From Flavobacteriales bacterium (lineage in GTDB: Bacteria > Bacteroidota > Bacteroidia > Flavobacteriales_D > Sanyastnellaceae), in contig CANGVU010000003.1 of NCBI GenBank assembly GCA_947457325.1, positions 1 through 18,924 on the forward strand: a DNA stretch of 18,924 nucleotides, in the 5' to 3' direction. The notes under the pieces are model-generated. The model was given only the letters and a program-made list of their open reading frames with translations, was not told the DNA's origin and did no database searches. A program made the position numbers and the translations under genes. Below, piece after piece: positions 1 through 8,064 of this stretch; position 1 is the stretch's first letter; the number at the start of each line of letters is the position of its first letter.

Positions 1-410
1 CTGATCCAGAGGCTTTAAATTTTGATGAGTATGCATTTATTGAGAATGGTTCTTGTACATATTGCCCTTGCGGTTCAATCAAGAACGAGAATTTCAATGA
101 GAAGCGCCCTGAGTCTTCATGTAATCAAAAGTGTATTTTGTTAGAGCAACCTGTTTCTGAAGAAGAAAAAGAAGAAGGTTGTACGAACTGCGATTTAATC
201 AAAGGTTTGTTGGAAGGAAAATCAAATGTGAATTTGAACATCCAGATGTCTTTGCCTGCTGAATCAAGTAAGCCAGCCAAAACCATCAATTTACCAATGA
301 ATACCAAGTCAGCTGCGGGCAACAAAAAAGCAAAAAATGAAACTGCTAAAAAATCTCGTCTCGCAAAGTTGAAAGAAGAAGTAGTAGGACACAAGCCAAT
401 AATTGATTAA
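1..410 (+). CDS. C-terminal end of a Cys-rich, DGSC-type repeat protein (5' partial)
   Basis: The reading frame is open from the first full codon (base 3) to the TAA at 408-410, so the gene starts before the window; 135 residues are visible. The first visible residues, DPEALNFDEY...ENGSCTY, look like the last copy of the (GC)TDPxAxNFDPxAxxDDGSC repeat common in secreted proteins of marine Bacteroidota. Seven cysteines follow a clustered pattern (residues 18, 21, 23, 40, 44, 60, 63), then a Lys/Ala-rich, probably disordered tail. A TTG at 138 could open a shorter frame, but the clear upstream similarity shows the gene is longer. It lies 12 nt upstream of a lipoprotein gene on the same strand and is probably cotranscribed with it. 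Specific function unknown; an extracellular or cell-surface location is inferred from the repeat type. Confidence 0.7.
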   Translation, partial: DPEALNFDEYAFIENGSCTYCPCGSIKNENFNEKRPESSCNQKCILLEQPVSEEEKEEGCTNCDLIKGLLEGKSNVNLNIQMSLPAESSKPAKTINLPMNTKSAAGNKKAKNETAKKSRLAKLKEEVVGHKPIID

Positions 411-422
411 AGAACGAGAATC

Positions 423-872
423 ATGAAAAAGATATTATTTGTAATGATTGGAGCCGCATTGTTATCTTCTTGCGGTATCCTAAAAAAGTCCAAAATGGCT
501 ACTTTGAATCCTTTGGGCGTAACGGAGTATTACACTACTCCTGAAATGATTTATCAGTTGAACAGAGGTATGACCATCGCTGAAGTAAACAACACGTTGA
601 AAGTGGAGCCTACAGACTTCTATTTGAATGCTCCTGATGGCTACAAGGTGATCACATACCGCTACAAGTTGCAATACCAGGATGTTCCAATGAAGAGAAA
701 AGACCGTGCTATCTATTTAAGAGGTGGTCAAGAGCACTTCAAGGATACGGGCACCTTGTACGTTTTCTTCAATGCTTCCAATAACCAAATGATGCGTTAC
801 ATCACAGATGAGGGAAGAGACAGTGCTGAGAAGTTGATGCGCAGCAAGCAAAAGATAGAGTCTAATGACTAG
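423..872 (+). CDS. Small lipoprotein, possibly BamE/SmpA-like
   Basis: A 149-residue protein with a short basic N-terminus, a hydrophobic stretch and a lipobox LSSC with the lipidated Cys at residue 17, so it should be a signal-peptidase-II lipoprotein. Lysines soon after the Cys (ILKKSK) do not by themselves decide between inner and outer membrane. The segment LNRGMTIAEVNNTLKVEP at about residues 46-63 resembles the 'G-M-T-x-x-x-V' start of BamE/SmpA-like domains; this is suggestive only. The C-terminal 30 residues are charged. It begins 12 nt after the preceding stop and its last 8 nt overlap the start of the following beta-barrel gene, so the pair is probably translationally coupled and may act together at the outer membrane. 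Exact role unknown. Confidence 0.75.
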   Translation: MKKILFVMIGAALLSSCGILKKSKMATLNPLGVTEYYTTPEMIYQLNRGMTIAEVNNTLKVEPTDFYLNAPDGYKVITYRYKLQYQDVPMKRKDRAIYLRGGQEHFKDTGTLYVFFNASNNQMMRYITDEGRDSAEKLMRSKQKIESND

Positions 873-1416
873 CCGATTTTTACATATAACATTAATTTTA
901 ATCTTCAACTGCTTCCTTTTGACTGAGAGGTCAAATGCGCAGGAGTTGACCGCAAGATTTGATTATGGAACCAGTGATTTTTTAGGCCATGCACAAACAA
1001 CATTTGACTACTACTTAAATAAGAAGTATGGATTCAATTTGGGTTTGGATTTTGGTTTCGGAGAAATCAGACAATACAGAACCGGAGGAGGTTCTGGTAT
1101 GATTGACACATGGGTGAACAGTAGCTTGTTCTATAAACAATTAAAATTAGGAGCTGTTCGAAGATTTTTTGTTGGTAAATCCTTCGTTGAGCCAATTGTT
1201 GGCATTGCTTATTGTTTTGGACCGGCAAATATAAATTTGGGTGGTGAAAAAATATCGAATGATGGTACACTGATTGTAAATGGAATCGAACTTCAATTTG
1301 CAGCAGAATATAACATCACGAAAAAATGGGCATTCAGGTTGCAATCAAGCGCTAGTAATACTGATGCATCTATTTCGTTCGGTATTCGTTACTCTTTCTT
1401 CTACAATGAGAAGTAA
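865..1416 (+). CDS. Small outer-membrane beta-barrel-like protein
   Basis: A 183-residue protein with a signal peptide ending in SNA before QE (about residue 25). The mature part consists of alternating hydrophobic and polar strands rich in Gly and aromatics (for example LDFGFGEIRQYR, QLKLGAVRRFF, IELQFAAEYNI, ISFGIRYSFFY) and ends with a Tyr/Phe-rich strand, typical of small 8-strand OmpA/OmpW-type barrels. The ATG overlaps the stop of the lipoprotein gene (ATGACTAG), which fixes the start and suggests coupling. The terminator at 1431 follows directly. I do not recognise a named family; the barrel assignment rests on sequence pattern, not on a motif. Confidence 0.7.
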   Translation: MTSRFLHITLILIFNCFLLTERSNAQELTARFDYGTSDFLGHAQTTFDYYLNKKYGFNLGLDFGFGEIRQYRTGGGSGMIDTWVNSSLFYKQLKLGAVRRFFVGKSFVEPIVGIAYCFGPANINLGGEKISNDGTLIVNGIELQFAAEYNITKKWAFRLQSSASNTDASISFGIRYSFFYNEK

Positions 1417-1430
1417 AGAGTCTAGTTATT

Positions 1431-1460
1431 AAAAAGGGCGGTCATTTGACCGCCCTTTTT
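1431..1460. terminator. Perfect bidirectional terminator between convergent units
   Basis: A 14-bp perfect inverted repeat (arms 1431-1444 and 1447-1460) has a GC core GGGCGGTC flanked by A5 on the left and T5 on the right. It therefore forms a hairpin with a U-tail on either strand. It sits between the stop of the barrel gene (1416) and the stop of the RND permease gene (1479), so it can end both convergent transcripts. Confidence 0.93.
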
Positions 1461-1478
1461 ATTTTCAATGAAGTTGTG

Positions 1479-4400
1479 TTATGCTTCAACTTTCTTATTC
1501 AATCTGTTCTTCAATTGCATCTTCCAAGTCTCACTCATCATGTACATCACGGGAACCACAATCAAGGTGATGAAGGTCGCAAAACTCAATCCAAATACAA
1601 TGGTCCATGACAATGGTTTCCAGAAGGCCACACTGTCTCCTCCAAAGTGAATCTTTGGATTTAGTTCAGTGAATAGGGTGACAAAGTCAATGTTTAAACC
1701 TATTGCCAAAGGAATCATTCCCAAAATCGTGGCGGTAGCTGTCAACAATACAGGTGTCATTCTCACGCGTCCAGCTTCAATTACCGCCTCGCGCAGTTCC
1801 ATCCCTTGTTCACGCAAGATGTCAGTGAACTCCACCAATAAGATTCCGTTTCTGACCACAATGCCCGCTAAAGCAACAATTCCTACACCGGTCATCACGA
1901 TGACAATGTCCATGTTAAAGATGGCCAAGCCCAACAAGACTCCGATTACAGAGAAAATAATCTCAGACAAGATGATGACGGTGCGACCAATGGAGTTGAA
2001 TTGCATAATCAAGATCAATACAATCAAGGCCAATGAAATCATCAATGCCGATCCCAAGAACGCCGCTGTCTCTTTTTGCTCTTCTTGCTCTCCAGCAAGG
2101 TTTACTGTAACTCCATTGGGTAGGTCGGTAAATTGAGCTGCTTTGGCTTGAATTTTCCCTACTACTTCATTGGGGTTGTATCCGGTCAAAACATTGGACT
2201 CCAATGTCACCACTCGCTTCTGATTTTTGCGCTTGATACCAGCATAGGTACTGGTATATTCTACATCAGCAAATGCAGACAAAGGAACCTGTCTAATCAT
2301 TCCGCCCATATTCATGTCGCGGTAGGTGATAATCAAGTTGCGCAGGGCTTCGATATCATTGCGTTGGTCTTTCTTGTAACGCACTTGTATCGGATATTCA
2401 TCAGAACCATCTCTGAACTTGGATGGATTGTCCAATCCAAAAACTGCTTTTCTGATTTCACTACCAATTTGTCCCATGGAAATACCTTCGCGGTTGGCGC
2501 GTTCACGATCAATTTTGATTTTAATCTCTGGCTTGTTCAATTGCAAGTCTGTTTTCAACTCCTCAACACCTGGAATCTGCGCTGCGTCAAGAAAATCTTT
2601 CATGCGCATGCTGGCAACTATCAAATCGTCAAATTCCTCACCATTGATTTCAATGCTGATGGGCTTGGCAGTGGGCGGGCCACTCTGCTCTTGATCAACC
2701 GCAATCTGAACTCCCGGAATTCCCTTCACCTCTGCGCGTACTTGGTCCAAAATAGCGGTGGTGGATTGTCCATTGCGCTTGGCAAACTCTACAAATCCAA
2801 TTCCCACTTTTGCTTTGTGTGAGTATGGTGCACGATCCTCTTGGCTTTCATTGGCTCCTATTGCCACATTGGTAATGATACTTTCTACCAAAGGATTGTT
2901 TTCTCCAATGACTTTGTAAATCTTTTCCTCAATGATGTGGGCCACGCTATCTGTTGCTTTGGCGCTTGTTCCAACAGGAAGTGTCGCGTAAACATAGACA
3001 AAATTGGGATCAGCCTTGGGAAAGAAAACCACTTTGGGTTGTCGCAATCCGGTTACCATAAAAGACAACACCAATAAAGCAAGCGTACTGAACAAAATGG
3101 TCTTTGGTCGAGCCAAAGCCCAGGTCAAGAAATTTGCGTAACGTGTTTGTACTTTGGGCCAAGTTTTTCCTTGGAAGACCAGAATGGCATTTTCCAATAC
3201 AAATTTGAAAAGCAAGTACACCAGCAATAAAGTAATGGTGAAATTACCCATTCCAAAACTGCCGCTGATGTAGAAAAGTGTAGCCAGGGCTAAAAATACT
3301 ACCGTTGTGATTTTGGTCCCTTTGTTCCACTTGGATTTGTTGTGGTCTTCATCATGCGGTTTCATGAAATCCACGGCAAATACTGGATTAATGATGTAGG
3401 CCACTACCAAAGATGCAGTCAAAGTAATGATCAAAGTTATGGGCAGATAGTGCATGAATTTACCTATCACGCCACCCCAAAAAGCCAATGGTACAAATGG
3501 CGCCAGGGTAGTGGCTGTTCCACTCAAAACGGGTAGGAAAATTTCTCCAGCCGCTTTTTTAGCAGCTACCTTGATGGGAACTTTTCCGTTGTCAAAAATA
3601 CGGTGGGTGTTTTCAATTACAACAATGGCGTCATCTACTACGATACCCAATCCCAACAAGAAACTGAACAATACAATCATGTTCATGGTAAAGTCAATGC
3701 CAGGCAATATCAAGAATGCAATGAACATGGAAAGAGGAACAGATAGGCCAACAAAAATGGCGTTGGTAACCCCCATGAAAAACATCAAAATGATCGTAAC
3801 CAAAATAAATCCAATGATGATGGTATTAATCAAGTCATGAAGTGTTACACGTGTAGTGCGGCTTTGATCTCCAGTAATGACTACAGACAAATCTTTTGGC
3901 AACTTGCTTTCTTTCATTTCAGCAAGGATTTCATTGATCTTGTCAGAGGCATCAATCAAGTTCTCTCCGCCACGCTTGATAACATTCAACGTGATTACGT
4001 TCTTTTTGTCCAATCTACCGTAACTCTCCTGCTCTTTGAATCCATCACGAACGTCAGCGATGTCTTTCAAGTAAACCTTTGATCCCGATTGAGAACTAAC
4101 AACCAAATTTCTGATTTCATCCACATTTTTAAATTCGCCGCTGACAGACAATGAGCGCTTTACATTGCCCATGTTGACTCCGCCACCGGAAATGGTCATG
4201 TTCTCATACATGATGGCGCGTTCAATATCACCCATGGTAAATTTAGAAGCTTGCATTTTGTAGATGTCCACATCAATTTGTATTTCTCTATCCAATGCAC
4301 CTACGATGTCGACACGTGTAATTTCTCTTAGACCTTCGATTTTTTCTTGCAAATCTTCAGCATAGGTCTTTAAATCTGAGAGGCTGTAATTCCCTGCGAT

Positions 4401-4850
4401 GTTCACAAAAAGAATCGGCATTTCTGAGAACTCAACCTCCATCACGTTTGGATCGGCAGGGAGGTTGTTGGGCAAATCTTTCTTTGCCTTATCTACAGCA
4501 TCTTTTACCTTTTGTTTGGCTATGGGTACATCGACACTGGTATTGAATTCAATAATTACATTGCTGAAATCTTGAATGGAATTGCTGGTAACTTTTTTGA
4601 CACCAGCGATGCTCTTCATTTGTTTTTCCAATGGCTTGGTCACTAGGTTTTCCATGTCTTCAGGTGAGGTTCCTGGATAAACAGTGGAAACATAAATGGT
4701 AGGAATAACAATATCTGGAAATTGTTCTTTAGGAATACTTTGATAAGACAAAATACCAGCCAGCGTAATGAATATGGTGAGCAGGTAAACGGTGGTTTTG
4801 TTGTCAATCGCCCAACTAGAGGGTTTGAACTCTTTGAATTTTTCTAACAT
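1479..4850 (-). CDS. RND efflux transporter permease subunit (AcrB/HAE1-like)
   Basis: Inner-membrane proton-driven pump of a tripartite efflux system, 1123 residues. TM1 is at about 20-38, followed by the periplasmic porter segment with YPGTSPEDMENLVTKPLE. The proton-relay pair lies in LGIVVDDAIVVIEN (Asp406/Asp407, matching AcrB Asp407/408). The second half repeats the fold, with TM10 near 985-1007 carrying VVRNGILLVEF; Arg1000 stands where AcrB has the relay Lys940. Between TM6 and TM7 there are two additional hydrophobic segments (about 512-533 and 536-558), and the TM11-TM12 loop (about 1051-1080) is longer than usual, which explains a length above the usual 1030-1050. It starts 13 nt after the fusion-protein stop with an AAGGAAGA Shine-Dalgarno-like tract and is the last gene of the regulator-TolC-MFP-RND operon. 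Substrate cannot be told from sequence; small amphiphilic compounds are likely from the HAE1-like features. Confidence 0.95.
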   Translation of the reverse strand: MLEKFKEFKPSSWAIDNKTTVYLLTIFITLAGILSYQSIPKEQFPDIVIPTIYVSTVYPGTSPEDMENLVTKPLEKQMKSIAGVKKVTSNSIQDFSNVIIEFNTSVDVPIAKQKVKDAVDKAKKDLPNNLPADPNVMEVEFSEMPILFVNIAGNYSLSDLKTYAEDLQEKIEGLREITRVDIVGALDREIQIDVDIYKMQASKFTMGDIERAIMYENMTISGGGVNMGNVKRSLSVSGEFKNVDEIRNLVVSSQSGSKVYLKDIADVRDGFKEQESYGRLDKKNVITLNVIKRGGENLIDASDKINEILAEMKESKLPKDLSVVITGDQSRTTRVTLHDLINTIIIGFILVTIILMFFMGVTNAIFVGLSVPLSMFIAFLILPGIDFTMNMIVLFSFLLGLGIVVDDAIVVIENTHRIFDNGKVPIKVAAKKAAGEIFLPVLSGTATTLAPFVPLAFWGGVIGKFMHYLPITLIITLTASLVVAYIINPVFAVDFMKPHDEDHNKSKWNKGTKITTVVFLALATLFYISGSFGMGNFTITLLLVYLLFKFVLENAILVFQGKTWPKVQTRYANFLTWALARPKTILFSTLALLVLSFMVTGLRQPKVVFFPKADPNFVYVYATLPVGTSAKATDSVAHIIEEKIYKVIGENNPLVESIITNVAIGANESQEDRAPYSHKAKVGIGFVEFAKRNGQSTTAILDQVRAEVKGIPGVQIAVDQEQSGPPTAKPISIEINGEEFDDLIVASMRMKDFLDAAQIPGVEELKTDLQLNKPEIKIKIDRERANREGISMGQIGSEIRKAVFGLDNPSKFRDGSDEYPIQVRYKKDQRNDIEALRNLIITYRDMNMGGMIRQVPLSAFADVEYTSTYAGIKRKNQKRVVTLESNVLTGYNPNEVVGKIQAKAAQFTDLPNGVTVNLAGEQEEQKETAAFLGSALMISLALIVLILIMQFNSIGRTVIILSEIIFSVIGVLLGLAIFNMDIVIVMTGVGIVALAGIVVRNGILLVEFTDILREQGMELREAVIEAGRVRMTPVLLTATATILGMIPLAIGLNIDFVTLFTELNPKIHFGGDSVAFWKPLSWTIVFGLSFATFITLIVVPVMYMMSETWKMQLKNRLNKKVEA

Positions 4851-4863
4851 AATTCTTCCTTAA

Positions 4864-5976
4864 TTATTTGATGACTGAGCCATCTACAATGTTGAATTGA
4901 CCTGTAGTAATGACCTCATCACCTGCAGAAAGACCTGAAGTAATTTCAGCTACACCATTGTATGTTTTTCCTGTTGTGATAATCGTTTTAACAGCAATTT
5001 TTTTGTTGTCTTTTTTACCTACTTTGTAAACGTATGTTTCATTACCTGAGCTCAGCAAAGCATTGATTGGTAAAACAAATGCATTGTCATTTTTGTAATC
5101 AACTACTTTCAAAACAGCCACCATGTTGGGTCTGTATTTATTGCCATCACCAGAGATGTTAGATTCAACAATGAAGGTACGAGTCATGGGGTTGATGAAA
5201 CGCGCAACGTAAGAAGTTCTACTTTGAATTGTTTCATTGATGTCTGGAAAGTAAAGTTCTACTTCATCGCCATTTTTAACGGTGGGGGCATAAGATTCTG
5301 CGAATTCAGCCTTGACCTTCATCTTGCTTGAATTGATGACGCGGAACGCAGGGTCTGGCATTCCCGGTGCTGCATATTGGCCAATCTTAGCGCCAATGTG
5401 GTCAATGACACCAGCAATGGGCGCAGTAATTTTGGTCATGTTGATTTGCTCCTGTATTGCGCTGATTTGCTTTTCTATGGCTTCCTTATTGGTCTTGGCC
5501 TGTAAGAATTGCAATTCTGATCCAATCTTTTGATCCCATAATCTCTTTTGACGGTTGAAAACATCAGCTGCTAATGTCAATTGTGGTTGCAATGCATTCA
5601 ATTGAGCGCTCATTACACTGTTGTCTGTTTCTCCCAACAATTGACCTTTGCTAACGGTTTGACCTTCTGAAACATAAATTTTGGTTACTACACCAGGCAT
5701 TTGTGGTTGAACTGCCGCTTGAGATTCAGCATCTACAATACCTTGAACGTCGATGTAATGTCTGAAAATGGTAGGTGACATTGTAGTGGTGAGCACCTCT
5801 TTGGACTTGACTTCAATTCCGCCGTTTTGCGCCAATTGCGCCTCCAATTCTTGAATCTTGACATCCAATACTGAACGTTCAGCTTTAAGAGCTTCTAATT
5901 GCGCTTGTGGGTCTTTCGTGCCACATGCAGCTAGGATGATGGTTGATATAACAACCAAAGAAAAATACTTTTTCAT
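4864..5976 (-). CDS. Efflux RND transporter periplasmic adaptor (HlyD/AcrA-like membrane fusion lipoprotein)
   Basis: A 370-residue adaptor that would bridge the inner-membrane pump and the TolC-like channel. The chosen start (ATG at 5976) gives MKKYFSLVV with lipobox LAAC (Cys18), and lies 4 nt after the stop of the upstream TolC-like gene. A longer frame from 6009 would bury the signal peptide and overlap that gene. After the lipobox comes a short heptad-like coiled coil (about 23-50). The first lipoyl half follows (about 85-118, with VTKIYVSEGQTVSKGQLLG), then an alpha-hairpin (about 122-180), the second lipoyl half (TKITAPIAGVIDHIGAKIGQ, 181-200), a beta-barrel, and a membrane-proximal domain ending ITTGQFNIVDGSVIK. 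The extra coiled coil between the lipid anchor and the first lipoyl strand is not part of the textbook AcrA layout. Confidence 0.94.
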   Translation of the reverse strand: MKKYFSLVVISTIILAACGTKDPQAQLEALKAERSVLDVKIQELEAQLAQNGGIEVKSKEVLTTTMSPTIFRHYIDVQGIVDAESQAAVQPQMPGVVTKIYVSEGQTVSKGQLLGETDNSVMSAQLNALQPQLTLAADVFNRQKRLWDQKIGSELQFLQAKTNKEAIEKQISAIQEQINMTKITAPIAGVIDHIGAKIGQYAAPGMPDPAFRVINSSKMKVKAEFAESYAPTVKNGDEVELYFPDINETIQSRTSYVARFINPMTRTFIVESNISGDGNKYRPNMVAVLKVVDYKNDNAFVLPINALLSSGNETYVYKVGKKDNKKIAVKTIITTGKTYNGVAEITSGLSAGDEVITTGQFNIVDGSVIK

Positions 5977-5980
5977 GATA

Positions 5981-7300
5981 TTATTGATTGAGGGCTTTTT
6001 GAAGTTCATCTTTTGTGTTTAATAATTGAAGCAAGGATTGAACGTAGTTCCCTTGAGCTTGCAATACCTGGTTGTTGGCTTGTGTCAATTCAAAACTAGA
6101 GACCAAACCTTCTTTGTATTTCTCATTGGTTTTGGTGAATATTTTTTCCGCAAGTGCCAAACTAGCCTTGTTGTTTTTTGTGGTGGCCAAAGCTGACATG
6201 TAATTGGTTTTTGCACTATTAAAAGCAAGCAGAGCTCCTTCTCTGGCCAGGGTAGTGATGGATTTTGATTTTTCCACTTCTAAGTTGGCGTATTGAATGG
6301 ATTTGTAGCGCATGCCACCTGACAACAAAGGAATATTCATTTGTATCCCCCACAATTGTATGGGATACCACTGTTTTTTGGTATCGGCAAAATTAAATTC
6401 TTGACGCAATGCTTGGGTCTGAAGGTTATAGAATGCGGCCAAATTGGGCAACGCAGCAGCTTTTTTGTTTTTCAAATTGAGGGTTTGCATTCCCAAGGCC
6501 TGATTGGCCAATTGAACATCAAGATTTCCTTCAATACTTAATGGTGAAGATAACAGCGCTTCATTGGCAGATGTAGCCAAACTTTCGCTGTTGTCTTCTA
6601 ATTCAATTTCCGTTTGAATAGCCATTCCCATTTTGAATTTTAAAAGGTCCAATGTGAGTTTGGCGTTGGCTTCTGCTACAACAATTCTGGAGATCCAATC
6701 ATTCAGTGTCAATTGCAATTGATCTACATTTTGCTCCTCAAGAAATCCTTCTTTGTATAAGGCTTTTGTTTCATTGAGAGATTGTTCAATCAATTTTTTT
6801 CCGTTGTTTAATAATACAATACTTTCCTTAGCGATAACAGCCAAGTGATAGGCTTGTGCTACTTCATGTTTGATGAGAAACGCAGATTTTTTGACCTGCG
6901 TATTGGTTAGTTTTGCGTATTCTCTAGAAGCTTGAAGTCCAACCAACCATGAACCATCAAAGAGCAATTGTGATCCGCTCACTCCCGCTGTCATTTGGTG
7001 GGGAACCCCAAATTTTATTTTGGTTTCAGTTGGTCCAAAAATTCCTGCTGGAATAACAGATGTTGGAAGGTCAATAAAGTTTTGATACTGCACGGATCCA
7101 TTCAATTGGGGCAATCCCATGGCCAGTAGTTGATCAGCTTGCAATTTAGCCAATTGCTCATCATACAGGGCTTGTGTAACGCTATTGGCATTTTTTGTTG
7201 CGAACTCTTGCGCTTTGATCAGCGATAGTTTCTGCTGACCTGATAGGTTGTTGTAAATAACAACAAGAACCATCAAGAGTAATTTTACTTTGGTGCTCAT
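5981..7300 (-). CDS. TolC-family outer membrane efflux protein
   Basis: A 439-residue outer-membrane channel for the same pump. A signal peptide (MSTKVKLLLMVLVVIYNNLSG, then QQ) is followed by two OEP repeats: LSLIKAQEFATKNANSVTQA near residue 25 and a second half from about 240. Long amphipathic helices dominate, with the typical segments GLPQLNGSVQYQ, the TAGVSGSQLLFDG strand, and NIPLLSGGMRYKSIQYA in the second half. The last helix is Gln/Leu-rich and ends at LQKALNQ. The ATG overlaps the stop of the TetR gene by 4 nt (ATGA) and the gene ends 4 nt before the adaptor ATG, so the three are coupled. Length is normal for the family. Confidence 0.94.
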   Translation of the reverse strand: MSTKVKLLLMVLVVIYNNLSGQQKLSLIKAQEFATKNANSVTQALYDEQLAKLQADQLLAMGLPQLNGSVQYQNFIDLPTSVIPAGIFGPTETKIKFGVPHQMTAGVSGSQLLFDGSWLVGLQASREYAKLTNTQVKKSAFLIKHEVAQAYHLAVIAKESIVLLNNGKKLIEQSLNETKALYKEGFLEEQNVDQLQLTLNDWISRIVVAEANAKLTLDLLKFKMGMAIQTEIELEDNSESLATSANEALLSSPLSIEGNLDVQLANQALGMQTLNLKNKKAAALPNLAAFYNLQTQALRQEFNFADTKKQWYPIQLWGIQMNIPLLSGGMRYKSIQYANLEVEKSKSITTLAREGALLAFNSAKTNYMSALATTKNNKASLALAEKIFTKTNEKYKEGLVSSFELTQANNQVLQAQGNYVQSLLQLLNTKDELQKALNQ

Positions 7301-7929
7301 GAATTGTTTTTTCTTTTCTGCTTAATTTTTGATTTCGGTTGTTCTAATATTTTCAGTCCTTTTTCACTCGCAATCCCTCTGATGTGGTAATGAAATGACT
7401 CCAAATAAACATCTGACATGAGGAATTGTTGCGGAGGAAACACATTGGGATCCAAGAGCATCTCCATACGACCTATGTAAATGCGTGAGACAATTTCTGG
7501 ACTGATGTCTTTTCGGTAAAGGCCTTCCTTTTGTCCTTTGATGATGTTGTTGTGGATGCTTTTGTAAACTACTTTCCTGCGGTTCTCTTGCATTTTTCTT
7601 GACACAGCAGGATAGTATTTCTCCAAATCAAAGGCAACCGCAGGATGTACATTTTCTAGTACGGACAATACCCATTTTTTGATGAGCAAACTTTCATCAA
7701 TGGCGTTCACTTTTTGAGCGGAGATTTCCTTAATGGCCTCGATTTCTCTTTGACCAAATAGATCAGTGGCTTTCTCTACCAACTCCTCCTTGTCTTTGAC
7801 AAACAAGTAGAGTGTTTTCTTGGAGATACCCAAAGCTTTTGACATGTCGTCCATATTGACACTTTTAATGCCTTGACGCATGAAAACACGCAGTGCTTTT
7901 TCGATGATGTCTTGTTCCTTGGCTTCCAT
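7297..7929 (-). CDS. TetR/AcrR-family transcriptional regulator
   Basis: A 210-residue regulator that probably represses the efflux operon it heads. The N-terminal TetR DNA-binding domain is clear: IIEKALRVFMRQGIKSVNMD then the HTH helix pair MSKALGISKKTLYLFVKDKE (about residues 29-48). The C-terminal ligand-binding region is helical and diverse, as expected in this family; the extreme C-terminus is Lys-rich. The start at 7929 (MEAKEQDII) is preferred over an in-frame ATG at 7962, because the latter lies upstream of the putative promoter box and would add an unrelated MCFFRLSSRGQ extension. It overlaps the TolC-like gene by 4 nt. Inducer unknown. Confidence 0.93.
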   Translation of the reverse strand: MEAKEQDIIEKALRVFMRQGIKSVNMDDMSKALGISKKTLYLFVKDKEELVEKATDLFGQREIEAIKEISAQKVNAIDESLLIKKWVLSVLENVHPAVAFDLEKYYPAVSRKMQENRRKVVYKSIHNNIIKGQKEGLYRKDISPEIVSRIYIGRMEMLLDPNVFPPQQFLMSDVYLESFHYHIRGIASEKGLKILEQPKSKIKQKRKNNS

Positions 7930-7938
7930 TTGGCCGCG

Positions 7939-7992
7939 CGAAGATAATCGAAAAAAACACATTGGAAACGAAAAACTGTTAAAAACGTTTCC
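7939..7992 (-). promoter_or_regulatory. Putative efflux-operon promoter with inverted-repeat operator
   Basis: On the - strand TATCTTCG (7946-7939) fits the Bacteroidota -7 box TAnnTTTG except for one base and lies 9 nt before the regulator ATG, implying a very short leader. Upstream, GGAAACG (7964-7970) and CGTTTCC (7986-7992) form a perfect 7-bp inverted repeat with a 15-nt AT-rich spacer. The arm nearest the gene falls in the -33 region, where a TetR dimer could block polymerase. Binding by this regulator is an inference. Confidence 0.5.
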
Positions 7993-8017
7993 TTTGTATC
8001 CCTTTAGGGTTAGGTAT

Positions 8018-8047
8018 AAAAAAAGGGTGCGAAGACCGCACCCTTTT
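8018..8047 (-). terminator. Rho-independent terminator after rplY
   Basis: An 11-bp perfect stem (arms 8021-8031 and 8037-8047, AAAAGGGTGCG/CGCACCCTTTT, loop AAGAC) is followed on the - strand by a run of seven T. It begins 17 nt after the rplY stop and separates the prs-rplY unit from the efflux operon. Confidence 0.93.
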
Positions 8048-8064
8048 ACAATCGAAAAAGACGA

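Noticed and set aside
81..421. 12-nt exact repeat AAGAACGAGAAT at 81-92 and 410-421
   Set aside because: One copy is coding and the other lies before a start codon; a single short purine-rich match at this length is plausible by chance and shows no structure.
2133..2822. 229-codon + strand ORF and several shorter ones opposite the RND permease gene
   Set aside because: They lie antisense to a fully supported conserved gene, their translations show no domain or signal, and they are explained by low stop frequency on the opposite strand.
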